NCBI GenBank assembly: GCA_002067045.1
Contig: MVPZ01000186.1
Span: 1-13,328 of the forward strand
Direction of reading: 5' to 3'
DNA: 13,328 nucleotides
Source of the DNA: Methanomassiliicoccales archaeon PtaB.Bin134
Lineage (GTDB): Archaea > Thermoplasmatota > Thermoplasmata > Methanomassiliicoccales > UBA472
Position numbers and translations under genes: made by a program. Every line of letters starts with the position of its first letter. Position 1 is the stretch's first letter. Shown here piece by piece: positions 1 through 7,637 of this stretch. The notes below the pieces were generated by a model that was not told the DNA's origin, ran no database searches, and saw nothing but the letters and a program-made list of their open reading frames with translations.

Positions 1-471
1 GGGGGGACCTTCATGGGGGACCTGCTGGTGTTCCTGGCCGGGGTGGCCTGGGCCTTCTACATAGTGTTCACCACCCGGGAGCTGAAGAAGGGCTATTCCC
101 TGCTCTGCTTCACCAGCGCCATGATACTGCTGACCTCGGTGTTCGCCGTTCCCATCGGGGTCATCGGAACGCAGGACTGGTCAGTCGACGCGGGCGGCGT
201 CGCCCTGGCCCTGTACACCGGGGTGTTCTGCACCACCATCGCTTTCCTGATGTACAACATCGGCCTGAAGGCACTGGGGGCCACCACCACCTCCATAATA
301 CTGCTGGTGGAGATGGTGTTCGGCCTGATATTCTCCGTACTCCTGCTGGGGGAACGCCCGGACCTTTGGACCGTGATCGGAGGGTCCATGATCCTGCTGG
401 CGATCGCGGTGATCTCCTTCAAGGGCCTGGAACGCGCCCGGATGAGGAAGCGCCTAGGAGAAGTCCAGTAG
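1..471 (+). CDS. EamA/DMT-family transporter, C-terminal half (5' end outside window)
   Basis: The reading frame is open from base 1, so the gene begins upstream; about 156 residues are visible. The piece is very hydrophobic, with about five membrane segments. It matches the second EamA repeat of drug/metabolite transporters: a GD-L-hydrophobic start with an alpha-helical AWAFYIVFTT segment, a central stretch YNIGLKALGATTTSI, and the family's terminal pattern of E-M-V-F followed by LLLGERPDLWTVIGGSMIL. A basic cytoplasmic tail (RARMRKR) closes the protein. The family exports or imports small metabolites, often amino acids, across the cytoplasmic membrane; the substrate cannot be read from this part. 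The last 18 bases overlap the end of the convergent ACT-domain gene. An ATG at 13 is internal and probably not the true start. Confidence 0.88.
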   Translation, partial: GGTFMGDLLVFLAGVAWAFYIVFTTRELKKGYSLLCFTSAMILLTSVFAVPIGVIGTQDWSVDAGGVALALYTGVFCTTIAFLMYNIGLKALGATTTSIILLVEMVFGLIFSVLLLGERPDLWTVIGGSMILLAIAVISFKGLERARMRKRLGEVQ

Positions 472-843
472 CCTCTTGGCCTCGTCCATGCGGTCCACGG
501 TCAGGGCCATCTCCTCCAGGGGCGTCCTGGAGGCCAGCATGAAGAGCGAGTTTATGTTGATCCCGCCCCTGGCCAGCTTCTTGGTTATCTTGGCCAGCTC
601 CCCCGGCCGGTCGGCCATGGAGACCACGATGACCTCGTGCTCAGCGAACTCCATCTGCGCCGCCTTCAAGGCGCTGCGGGCGCTGCTGTCGTCGTCGGTG
701 ATAATGTGCACCCTGGGCCTTCCGCCGCCCACATCCGTGGCGATCCCCCGGATGTTGACCGCGTTATGGGCCAGGGCCTCCGTCACCCGGGAGACCTCCC
801 CCGGGCGGTCCTGCACGTACACGTCGAACTGTTTGTAGGACAT
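454..843 (-). CDS. Tandem ACT-domain protein (COG4747-like)
   Basis: 129 residues made almost entirely of two ACT domains, roughly residues 1-68 and 70-129. Both start with the ligand-loop pattern: QDRPGEVSRVTEALAHNAVNIRG in the first and ADRPGELAKITKKLARGGININS in the second (D-R-P-G-E and the following helix are shared). There is no catalytic domain, so it is a free-standing small-molecule sensor, as known for COG4747-type ACT proteins; the ligand, probably an amino acid, is inferred. The ATG at 843 is preferred over an upstream extension to 990, because homology begins at once after it, a purine-rich GAGAGAGGG precedes it, and the extension would run through the intergenic promoter. Its 3' end overlaps the transporter end by 18 bp. 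Confidence 0.85.
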   Translation of the reverse strand: MSYKQFDVYVQDRPGEVSRVTEALAHNAVNIRGIATDVGGGRPRVHIITDDDSSARSALKAAQMEFAEHEVIVVSMADRPGELAKITKKLARGGININSLFMLASRTPLEEMALTVDRMDEAKRLLDFS

Positions 844-901
844 CCCTCTCTCATTGAAGCTGCGGGCAATTAATACTTTGTTAATTAACAACCTAGGATT
901 T

Positions 902-910
902 GATTTATAG
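902..910. promoter_or_regulatory. Overlapping divergent TATA boxes
   Basis: The sequence GATTTATAG reads as a TATA-like element TTTATA on the plus strand and as CTATAAATC on the minus strand. On the plus strand the expected start about 26 nt downstream falls at about 931-935, at the first ATGs (926 and 932) of the glycosyltransferase. On the minus strand it would give a leader of about 35 nt ahead of the ACT gene, which has a purine-rich ribosome-binding site. A second AT-rich block, TTAATTAA, lies at about 880-890 and could also serve the minus strand. Confidence 0.5.
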
Positions 911-925
911 CCCAATTCCATATCG

Positions 926-1843
926 ATGGGTATGCCACCCGGCCCGAGGCCTTTCGCCGTCACGGTGAACTGGAACAGGGCGGACGACACCGTCGAGTGC
1001 GTCCGATCCCTCCTTCAGGGCAATCCAGGAACGGACGTGGTCCTGGTCGACAACGGGTCGGACGACGATTCCGTTAGGATGTTCAGGGCGAACTTCCCTG
1101 ATCTGAGGATACTTGAGAACGATAGGAACATGGGTTATGCGAAGGCGATAAATTCAGGGATCAGGAGGGCCCTGGACGATGGGGCCACCCATGTCCTGGT
1201 GATTAACAATGACGCCATAGCCCGGCCCGGCATGGTGAACGAGCTCCTGAGGGCCATCAAGGACCATCCCGATGCCGGTGTGGTCGGTCCCAAGATATTC
1301 TATTACGGCACCGAGGTGATGTGGTTCAATGGCGGTCATTTCAACCATGTCCTGGGTTTCTCCACTCATCCTCTGATGGACCGCATGGACGATGGCGGGG
1401 AACAGGACAGGGAAGTGGATTTCATCACCGGCTGCGCAATGATGATCTCGGCGGAGGCCTTCTCCCAGATAGGGCTCTTCGATGAGGATTTCGAGATATA
1501 CACCGAGGACCTGGACTTCTGCCTTCGGGCCCAGGATGCGGGGTTCACCACCTGGCTTGTCCCCAAGGCGGTGGCCGAGCACAAGGTCTCGCTGTCCACC
1601 GGAGTGGCCGGTTCAAATCTCATGACCCCGTACCGTTCGTATTACTATGGCCGCAACATGCTGCTCATGGTGTACAAGAGGAAGAGGGGGCTCAGTTTCA
1701 TCACCTGCTTCCTCGGTCAGACCATCATTCTGATCCCCTATTACCTCATGTTGATGGGGGTGCAGGGGACAAGAAGGTCCTTCCGACAGTACATGAGAGG
1801 GTACTTCCACGCCCTAAAGGGCATGGTGGACGGGAGGAACTGA
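926..1843 (+). CDS. Family 2 glycosyltransferase (WbbL/rhamnosyltransferase-like)
   Basis: 305 residues. An N-terminal GT-A fold covers about residues 9-225: VNWNRADDT (14-22), the nucleotide-binding VDNGSDDDS (41-49), NMGYAKAINSG (68-78), the metal-binding DXD equivalent NND (94-96), FITGCAMMIS (166-175) and the acceptor/base motif YTEDLDFCLR (192-201). These are the marks of GT2 enzymes that add a deoxyhexose or similar sugar to a lipid-linked or surface glycan. One membrane helix (about 257-277) and a basic tail follow, suggesting attachment to the inner face of the membrane. There is no ribosome-binding site; the TATA box at 902-910 predicts a leaderless message, and ATG 932 (two codons in) fits that spacing slightly better than ATG 926. 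First gene of an operon; the next starts 3 bp after its stop. Confidence 0.88.
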   Translation: MGMPPGPRPFAVTVNWNRADDTVECVRSLLQGNPGTDVVLVDNGSDDDSVRMFRANFPDLRILENDRNMGYAKAINSGIRRALDDGATHVLVINNDAIARPGMVNELLRAIKDHPDAGVVGPKIFYYGTEVMWFNGGHFNHVLGFSTHPLMDRMDDGGEQDREVDFITGCAMMISAEAFSQIGLFDEDFEIYTEDLDFCLRAQDAGFTTWLVPKAVAEHKVSLSTGVAGSNLMTPYRSYYYGRNMLLMVYKRKRGLSFITCFLGQTIILIPYYLMLMGVQGTRRSFRQYMRGYFHALKGMVDGRN

Positions 1844-1846
1844 ACC

Positions 1847-3256
1847 ATGTCCGGTTGGGACCGGATCCGATCCTTCATGGCTCCTACGCCCACATTGCTG
1901 CGGTTCATGCTCCTGGGCTTGGTGGTCCGCCTGTTGCTGGCCCCCTGGACGTCATTCCCTTATGACACCTATCCATTCTATGGTGCGGCGGTGGGCACCC
2001 TGGCCGGCATCGGCCCCTACGGAAATGTGCTGTACACTTATCCCCCCTTGTTCTCGGTGATGATGTATCCGCTGTTCGCGTTACTATCCCTGTTCATGGA
2101 CCCTGCCGAGTTCGGGGTCTTCCTCCCCTCAATGGTGGAGGTGTCGAGGGCCACCGGCATGCTGGTCCCGTTCGTCACATCTCCTCCCTTCAATCTGGTG
2201 ATGAAGCTCCCCTTGATCATGGGCGACCTTCTGGTGGGGCTCACCCTCTTCAGGACGATGAACCGATGGTCGGGGAGGGAGGCCGGGGAAAGGGCCTTTC
2301 TGGTCTGGTTCTTGAACCCCCTGGTCATCTTCATCAGCTCGATTCACGGGCAGTTCGACGTTCTGGCAGCCTACTGTGCTCTGCTGGGGGTGTTGGCTTT
2401 CATGGACCGTCAATACCTCTTCAGTGGGGCGGTCTTGGGGATAGGGGTCCTCCTGAAGATATTTCCTGCCTACCTGGTCGTGGCCCTGAGCATAGCGCTC
2501 CTGCTGGACATGATCAAGGATATGCGGCAGGGCGAGATCCTGAGGGCCCTCCGTCCAAGCCTCCTATTCGTCGCCGGAGGGGTGCTGAGCCTGCTGTCCG
2601 TGCTTCCTTTCCTGATGGGCTCCAGTTCCTTCCTTGATTACATTTTCCGCCGCGGGACCTATTCATCAGTGGGCGGAATGAACATCTGGTTCGTCTCTCC
2701 TCTGTTCAGCAGCATGGGGGACGGGGGAGGGGGTGAGGCCGGCATACCGTTCGGGACCATACTGCTGATCGCGGGAATCGTGATAACGGTCACTGCTTCC
2801 CTCATCCTTCTCAGGAAGGGCCGGGAGCGGGGGCGGCTGCTCCTCACCTGCACCGCCACAATGGCCCTGGTGCTGGTGACCCAATCGATGACCAATCCTC
2901 AATACATGATCTGGCTGTTCCCTTTCCTAATACTGACATCGGCCGAGCAGCCGCGCATGGTCCGCAAGGTGTACGCCCTGACCCTGATCGGGCTCCTCTA
3001 TCTGTTCAGCCTCCAATCCGGTTTCGTCTTCATCTATCCCCTGGCGCAATATGTGGGTTGGCCATCGGTCGAGTTCCTGAATGGAGGCATAGAGGCCTAC
3101 TTCATAGGCACCGGTCTGCAGAGGGCCATGATCCTCAGCGCCCTGGGTGGGCTGGGGTGCGTGGTACTAATAACTATCTTGCAACCCATCCGATCAGACC
3201 TCATGGAGAACGCCTTGGAACGCCTACGAAAATGGAGGGGTCCTCATGCGCAATGA
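1847..3256 (+). CDS. Polytopic GT-C-like glycosyltransferase (GT87/PIG-M style)
   Basis: 469 residues with about ten or more membrane helices. The first extracytoplasmic loop carries YDTYPFYGAAVG (39-50), with Asp40 in the place of the acidic residue typical of GT-C enzymes, followed by the family-like GIGPYGNVLYTYPPL (54-68). A second typical loop reads SIHGQFDVLAAY (165-176). Enzymes of this fold take sugars from polyprenyl-phosphate donors and transfer them on the outer face of the membrane; donor and acceptor here are inferred from fold and context, namely a DPM1-type synthase three genes away that could make the donor. A GGGAGG ribosome-binding site (about 1831-1836) lies inside the end of the preceding gene, 3 bp from which this one starts, so the two are translationally linked. 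Its end overlaps the next ORF by 11 bp. Confidence 0.8.
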   Translation: MSGWDRIRSFMAPTPTLLRFMLLGLVVRLLLAPWTSFPYDTYPFYGAAVGTLAGIGPYGNVLYTYPPLFSVMMYPLFALLSLFMDPAEFGVFLPSMVEVSRATGMLVPFVTSPPFNLVMKLPLIMGDLLVGLTLFRTMNRWSGREAGERAFLVWFLNPLVIFISSIHGQFDVLAAYCALLGVLAFMDRQYLFSGAVLGIGVLLKIFPAYLVVALSIALLLDMIKDMRQGEILRALRPSLLFVAGGVLSLLSVLPFLMGSSSFLDYIFRRGTYSSVGGMNIWFVSPLFSSMGDGGGGEAGIPFGTILLIAGIVITVTASLILLRKGRERGRLLLTCTATMALVLVTQSMTNPQYMIWLFPFLILTSAEQPRMVRKVYALTLIGLLYLFSLQSGFVFIYPLAQYVGWPSVEFLNGGIEAYFIGTGLQRAMILSALGGLGCVVLITILQPIRSDLMENALERLRKWRGPHAQ

Positions 3257-4196
3257 CCTCGTGCTGATTGCAGCCATAGTTGCCATGCTGCTCTGCTCCT
3301 CCCTTATGATAGGAGTTGGCGAACGGCCCTCCCTCGAGCTTCGGGCGGCCGTGGCCGGGGATGAGGTGGTCATCGATTACTCCATGCCCTCCTCCACCCA
3401 CGGCTACCGGGGGATGGTCGTTGCGGTTCCCATCTCACTCCATCGCCAGGATGACATCGCAGTGGTGACCACAGGGAGGGGGGGCCCCTTCAACAGCGAT
3501 CCCGCGAAGGTGCAGGGATTGGTGGACCATCTGGAGGCTGAGCTTGAGAACATAGGTTCGGACCTTGGGGTGCTCAAGGTCCCCGAGAGGGATCTGATCA
3601 ATTACATGGCCAAGGGGAACGGGACCATAGTGGTCTGCGGCTCCCTGGACCCGTCCCTTGCAGGTCCCATCGAGGACTGGGTGAGGGAAGGAGGGGTGCT
3701 CGTGGCCATTGGCCCCCTCTCCATACCATTCAATTGGCACGATGGCGGTCCTGGTATCAGGTACGAACCGCTAAGTTTCGATGAAACGGTCCTCGGGCAG
3801 GATGCTGGACTCGGATTGAGAACCGTCGCCCCGCCCATGGGAGTTGTCACGAAGGATGTGGATTCCCTGAACGGCACGGTCCTGGGCATCACCTATGCAG
3901 ATCTCACCACCATGGCCAGGATCCCATTCGGCTGCGGGGCCATACTGGCCTGCGGGGGCCCCCTGCTCGAGCCGTTCCGGGCCAGCATGGAGGACGTGAT
4001 GGCCTGGGACCTGGCCATATGTCTGTCCTTAGGGGCGCAATGGGCCCTTGACGGTCCCTTGCACCGTTACATCGATGTACCGTCCGGGGGATATCAGGGA
4101 AGGTTCACTGTTCCCGATAGCGACACTATCATGTCCATTGCCGCGTACAGTTTGAGCGACACCCAATACCTGTTCAGATGCCTGAGGATATCTTGA
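3246..4196 (+). CDS. Exported protein of unknown function, with GATase-like segment
   Basis: 316 residues, no family recognised. A single N-terminal hydrophobic helix (about residues 4-23) acts as a signal or anchor; the rest is soluble and extracytoplasmic. The segment around residues 60-160 alternates strands and helices and contains TIVVCGSLDPSLAGPIEDWV followed by REGGVLVAIGP. The W-V-x-x-G-G-hydrophobic pattern is common in glutamine-amidotransferase-like Rossmann domains of extracellular proteins; the resemblance is structural only. Two NGT sequons are visible. The ATG at 3246 lies 11 bp inside the preceding gene, so it belongs to the same operon. The stop codon abuts the stop of the convergent gene, and the protein ends in an unremarkable Leu-Arg-Ile-Ser, so loss of a C-terminal part cannot be excluded. 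Confidence 0.7.
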   Translation: MRNDLVLIAAIVAMLLCSSLMIGVGERPSLELRAAVAGDEVVIDYSMPSSTHGYRGMVVAVPISLHRQDDIAVVTTGRGGPFNSDPAKVQGLVDHLEAELENIGSDLGVLKVPERDLINYMAKGNGTIVVCGSLDPSLAGPIEDWVREGGVLVAIGPLSIPFNWHDGGPGIRYEPLSFDETVLGQDAGLGLRTVAPPMGVVTKDVDSLNGTVLGITYADLTTMARIPFGCGAILACGGPLLEPFRASMEDVMAWDLAICLSLGAQWALDGPLHRYIDVPSGGYQGRFTVPDSDTIMSIAAYSLSDTQYLFRCLRIS

Positions 4197-5306
4197 TCAC
4201 TTCTCTGGGATGGCGCTGCTGAAGGCGTTCCACAGGTAGGCCACTCCGAAACCAAGGAACATGGGCCAGGTCTGCACCGCGTACTGGTCCGAGAAGAACA
4301 TGTAGAATATGTAGAAGTTGACCAGGTAGCCTGAGAAGCCAGTGAACACCATCTTCATTCCCATTATCATCTTGTCACGGCGGCCATGGGTCATCATGAA
4401 CTTGTTGGCAACCACCAGGTAGGCCAATGCCAGAACGAAGGCCAGCACCGTGGAGGTCACGAAGTGGTCGTCGTATGCCACATCCAATGTGCCCATGAAC
4501 ACGAATGTGAAGGTCAGCCCCAGGACCAGGGCTGACAGGAAGCGCCCGAACATGTTGATGAAGAGGAAGTTCACCGCCACGGCGGCGGCCTTGCCCGCCA
4601 GCCCGCACTGCCTGAGTATGGACAGTATCACGCGAGAGGACAGCTTGGACTCCCCGCTGCGCCTCATGCTGAAGGGGAAGGCGACCTCCTCGACCCTGGT
4701 GTTCCTGGGCAGGTACTTGAGCAGGTCGAACAGGACCTTGAAGCCCTTCCTCTCGAAGCGATCCCCCGCCTCGGAGATGGTCCTCTGGCAGATGTCCGTA
4801 CGTCCGCCGAAGAAGCCGCTCATGGTGTCCTCTGAGGTGGGCTGGCGCATCACCCTCAGGTAGGCCGCGGCCAGAGCATGGGCGCCCACCGAGGCCAGCT
4901 TCCGGCCGAGGCCCAGGCTGTTCTTGTCCTCCCTAACGCCCACGGCCAGGTCCGCGCCGCCCTTCAGGCGGGCATGCAGCTCGCGGACGTACTCCGGCGG
5001 GTGCTGGAAGTCCGCGTCCATGACCACGTAGTAAGGGGTGCTGACGTTCATCAGCCCCTCCATGATGCTGGCGGTGAGCCCGCGGTCGTTCGGATCGCGG
5101 TTGAGTAGCCTGACCCTGGCGTTGGTGGCTGAGAACTCCCCCACCTTCTGCTGGGTGCCGTCCCTGGAATTGTCGTCGGCCACCAGGACCGATATCCCCG
5201 GGTACAGCTCGGTGAGGGTAGCCAGCATGTGCTGGATGTTCCCACCCTCATTGTAGGTGGGCAAAACAACTGTTAGGTCCTCAAACAACGACACTGAGCA
5301 TCCCAA
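4197..5306 (-). CDS. Dolichyl/polyprenyl-phosphate mannose synthase (DPM1-type) with membrane tail
   Basis: 369 residues. The GT-A domain (about 10-235) shows LTVVLPTYNEGGNI (11-24), VADDNSRDGT (42-51), the metal-binding DAD (97-99) in VVMDADFQHPPE, the DPM hallmark DTMSGFFGGR (160-169) and the GESKLS lipid-site motif (218-223). Four membrane helices follow (about 246-275, 283-303, 315-337, 343-362), a GtrA-like tail as in the archaeal DPM synthase from Pyrococcus. It transfers mannose, or a related sugar, from a nucleotide donor to polyprenyl phosphate on the cytoplasmic face, supplying GT-C enzymes such as the one at 1847-3256. The start is uncertain: TTG 5306 gives the longest form and lies 2-4 nt from the predicted transcription start; GTG 5294 (four codons in) also fits, and the only nearby ATG (5301) is out of frame. 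Divergent from the next gene. Confidence 0.87.
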   Translation of the reverse strand: MGCSVSLFEDLTVVLPTYNEGGNIQHMLATLTELYPGISVLVADDNSRDGTQQKVGEFSATNARVRLLNRDPNDRGLTASIMEGLMNVSTPYYVVMDADFQHPPEYVRELHARLKGGADLAVGVREDKNSLGLGRKLASVGAHALAAAYLRVMRQPTSEDTMSGFFGGRTDICQRTISEAGDRFERKGFKVLFDLLKYLPRNTRVEEVAFPFSMRRSGESKLSSRVILSILRQCGLAGKAAAVAVNFLFINMFGRFLSALVLGLTFTFVFMGTLDVAYDDHFVTSTVLAFVLALAYLVVANKFMMTHGRRDKMIMGMKMVFTGFSGYLVNFYIFYMFFSDQYAVQTWPMFLGFGVAYLWNAFSSAIPEK

Positions 5307-5330
5307 CTCTTAAAGTCAAGAATTATCAAT

Positions 5331-5340
5331 TATATTTATA
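5331..5340 (-). promoter_or_regulatory. TATA box for the DPM1-type gene
   Basis: On the minus strand the sequence reads TATAAATATA. Counting about 26 nt downstream places the transcription start near 5308-5310, immediately before the TTG at 5306, so the message would be leaderless or nearly so. Confidence 0.55.
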
Positions 5341-5393
5341 GATTGTCTAGAAAATGGGCCCTTGAGCATGGGGCAAGGCATCGTTCCTCGTCA

Positions 5394-5402
5394 TTATATA
5401 AT
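5394..5402 (+). promoter_or_regulatory. TATA box for the second family 2 glycosyltransferase
   Basis: TTATATAAT lies in an otherwise mixed-composition stretch. Its centre is about 28 nt before ATG 5426, which predicts a transcription start at about 5424 and a nearly leaderless message. Confidence 0.55.
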
Positions 5403-5425
5403 CGGAGTTTCTTCCATTCCCTGCC

Positions 5426-6319
5426 ATGCTGACCATTTCCGCCGGGGTATGCGCCTACAACGAGGAGATGAACATCCTCCGATGCCTGCGCTCCCTCAGC
5501 TCCCAGAGGCTTGACGGAAAGGAGCTGATCGAGGTGCTGGTGGTTTCCAGCGGCAGCACGGACCGCACCGACGAGATCGTTCGGGAGTATTCGCGGGCGT
5601 CCGATCCCCGGGTGAGGTTGATCCGGCAGGAAAGGCGGGAGGGCAAGAACTCTGCGGTCAACGCGTTCATCGGGGAGGCAAAGGGGGAGGTGCTGTTCCT
5701 GGCCAACGCCGACAACGTGATGGAGGAGGACACCTTCGACCTCATGGCCCGTCATTTCATGGACCCGGCCACCGGGATGGTGGGAGGGCGTCCGGTGCCT
5801 GTGAACGACAGGGGCACGTTCATGGGCTTCGCCTCCCATATGCTGTGGGACATGCATCACCGTCTCTCCCTCATCCACCCCAAGGTGGGAGAGATCGTGG
5901 CCTTCCGCAACACTGGGCTGCGCATCCCGACCGGGATGGGCAGCGACGAGGACCTCATCCGCCGGGAGATGGAGTCCCAGGGGCTCAGTGTGCTCTACGA
6001 ACCGTCGGCCATCATCCACAACCGGGGGCCTTCGACGCTTTCGGACTTCTTCGAGCAGCGAACCAGGGTGAACATAGGCGAGAGGTACATGAAGCGCTGG
6101 TTCGATTACGACATCCCCACCTGGGACAAGAGGTTCCTGATCAACGCCTGGCTCAGCTTCCTGAAGGACAACGCCGCCCATCCCCTGAAGATGGCCGGGG
6201 CCATGTCCATAGAGGCCTTCGCCAGGGCCTACGCCAGCCTGCACGTCCGACTGGACAAGGGGGACCGGGCCATATGGCAGGTGGTGGGCAGCACCAAGGA
6301 CGTTCAGAACAGGAAATAG
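5426..6319 (+). CDS. Family 2 glycosyltransferase (cytoplasmic GT-A)
   Basis: 297 residues of GT2 type. Visible motifs are SAGVCAYNEEMNI (5-17), the nucleotide loop VVSSGSTDRTDEI (39-51), EGKNSAVNAFI (72-82), the DXD-equivalent ANADN (93-97), the acidic acceptor motif GSDEDLIRR (172-180) and a QRTR element (211-214) in the position of the QxxRW motif of processive enzymes. There is no strong membrane helix, so it is probably soluble or loosely membrane-bound. Sugar and acceptor are unknown. It is transcribed from its own TATA box, divergent from the DPM1-type gene with 119 bp between the two starts, and probably works with it and with the 926-4196 operon on a surface glycan or lipid-linked oligosaccharide. 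The start ATG 5426 fits the promoter spacing, and homology begins within five residues. Confidence 0.86.
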   Translation: MLTISAGVCAYNEEMNILRCLRSLSSQRLDGKELIEVLVVSSGSTDRTDEIVREYSRASDPRVRLIRQERREGKNSAVNAFIGEAKGEVLFLANADNVMEEDTFDLMARHFMDPATGMVGGRPVPVNDRGTFMGFASHMLWDMHHRLSLIHPKVGEIVAFRNTGLRIPTGMGSDEDLIRREMESQGLSVLYEPSAIIHNRGPSTLSDFFEQRTRVNIGERYMKRWFDYDIPTWDKRFLINAWLSFLKDNAAHPLKMAGAMSIEAFARAYASLHVRLDKGDRAIWQVVGSTKDVQNRK

Positions 6320-6344
6320 ATGGGGAAAGGGTTTGGGGCGTCGG

Positions 6345-7553
6345 TCACCTCTTCCGGAACACCGCTATTCCGGCCAGGGCCACCAGCCCCACGGCCCCGA
6401 CCATCATCGCGATGCCCACGGGGGAGAGCAGTTCGGACATGGCGTCCAAGCCCTCCACGGTCACCGTGCCCAGGGTGTCGGCGGGCAGGTACACCAGCAT
6501 CTGCTGGACCTCCCCGTCATCGATCACCGTGTAGCAGGCCTCGTCCGGCTGTCCATAGAGCAGCTGCAGGGGGTCCGGCACGCAGCTCATGTCCCGGTCG
6601 TTGAGGCGGACCCGCAGACGGTCCTGGGACATGTCCATGGTGCCCGTCTCGGTGTGGATCAGCAGCAGGGCGCCCTGCCCGTTCTGGCCCTGGGCCTGCA
6701 GCTGGAACCTGTTCCTGATCACCTGCTGGACCTGGACCTGCAGCTCGCTGCGGTAGGAGACGGTATCGAAGATCCCGCCCTCCTGGCCGCCGACCAGGGA
6801 GACCTCCGCGGCCACCCGGCCGTTCTGTACCGCCTCCATCAGCACCTGCTCCATCCACTGGTGGCGGTGCTGGACCTGGGGCAGGAAACGGACCATGAGG
6901 TGCTCGGTGACGTTGCACGCGATCACCGTCCCGTCCACGGAGACCTCGAACGGGTCGTCAGAGGCCACCATCCCGCTGGAGACGCCATCGGATATCCGCA
7001 GCTGGTAGCTGAGGTTGCTGCTCTCGTTGAGCACCTTGCTCTCCACCACCATCATGTCCCCTGCCAATACCAGGGTCACGTTGGCGGGCTCGTCCACGAA
7101 CAGGTGGAACATGCCCGTGGGGTTGTCATGCATCACCGCGGTGAGGTTGCCCTCTTCCATCACGACAATGGAGCCGCGGGCCTCCACGCTCTCAGGCACG
7201 AAACCCTCGATGAGTATGCTGGCTATCAGGACCCTCTCCCCCTCCGAGGTGAAGAGCCCGTAATCGGATATCTCCCCGGTGTCCTCGTTCAGGGTGTAGA
7301 ACACGAACCCTCCCTGGCCGTATCCGTAGCTGTAGTTCATCTTGCCCATGAGGGACCGGTCCACGCCCTTCTGGTACATCTCGTCGCCATTGCCTTGGTC
7401 GGCGGGGTTCATGCCGCCGTCCTCGGACCAGGGGCCGTTCCCATGCCCGTTCCCGTTGCCGCTGTCGGCCAGCACTGGCGAGGCCAGCAGCACCAGGGAC
7501 GAGAGGAGGAGCAGCCCCCCCAATGCAAGGCTCAAGGCCTTGGTCTTGTGCAT
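6345..7553 (-). CDS. Exported, C-terminally anchored protein rich in N-glycosylation sequons
   Basis: 402 residues from the ATG at 7553; family not recognised. It has a signal peptide with a long leucine-rich core ending near PVLA-DSG, then a low-complexity GNGNGHGNG linker. A large extracytoplasmic region follows, and the protein ends in a membrane helix followed by FRKR, so it is displayed on the outer surface. Six N-x-S/T sequons are present (NYS, NLT, NVT, NES, NLS, NVT), fitting a glycoprotein and the neighbouring glycosyltransferases. The first half contains beta-rich repeats of the type GEISDYGLFTSEGERV; the second half is rich in Gln and Met. The start at 7553 is chosen over an upstream ATG (7574) because a near-perfect Shine-Dalgarno AGGTGATC lies just before it (7557-7564). 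It has its own upstream region with a tandem repeat (7600-7637). Confidence 0.75.
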   Translation of the reverse strand: MHKTKALSLALGGLLLLSSLVLLASPVLADSGNGNGHGNGPWSEDGGMNPADQGNGDEMYQKGVDRSLMGKMNYSYGYGQGGFVFYTLNEDTGEISDYGLFTSEGERVLIASILIEGFVPESVEARGSIVVMEEGNLTAVMHDNPTGMFHLFVDEPANVTLVLAGDMMVVESKVLNESSNLSYQLRISDGVSSGMVASDDPFEVSVDGTVIACNVTEHLMVRFLPQVQHRHQWMEQVLMEAVQNGRVAAEVSLVGGQEGGIFDTVSYRSELQVQVQQVIRNRFQLQAQGQNGQGALLLIHTETGTMDMSQDRLRVRLNDRDMSCVPDPLQLLYGQPDEACYTVIDDGEVQQMLVYLPADTLGTVTVEGLDAMSELLSPVGIAMMVGAVGLVALAGIAVFRKR

Positions 7554-7599
7554 ATTGATCACCTGAATGCCCATCCCCGGGGAGTGGTCATTAGGGTTT

Positions 7600-7637
7600 T
7601 GGTACGCTCCTCGAACCGGCTGGTACGGGCATCGAAC
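7600..7637. repeat. Tandem 17-bp repeat, 21-bp period, operator-like
   Basis: TGGTACGCTCCTCGAAC (7600-7616) and TGGTACGGGCATCGAAC (7621-7637) agree at 14 of 17 positions and lie exactly 21 bp apart, about two helical turns. Each copy is also an imperfect dyad: GGTACG, five bases, then CGAACC or CGAACT. The pair sits just upstream of the promoter position of the minus-strand exported protein and touches the marC stop codon. Confidence 0.55.

Noticed and set aside
844..990. N-terminal extension of the ACT protein to 990
   Set aside because: It would cross the divergent promoter and overlap the glycosyltransferase start; ACT homology begins right after ATG 843, which has its own ribosome-binding site.
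5360..5378. CCTTG/CAAGG inverted repeat between the divergent glycosyltransferase genes
   Set aside because: Arms of only five bases with a nine-base loop; easily expected by chance.
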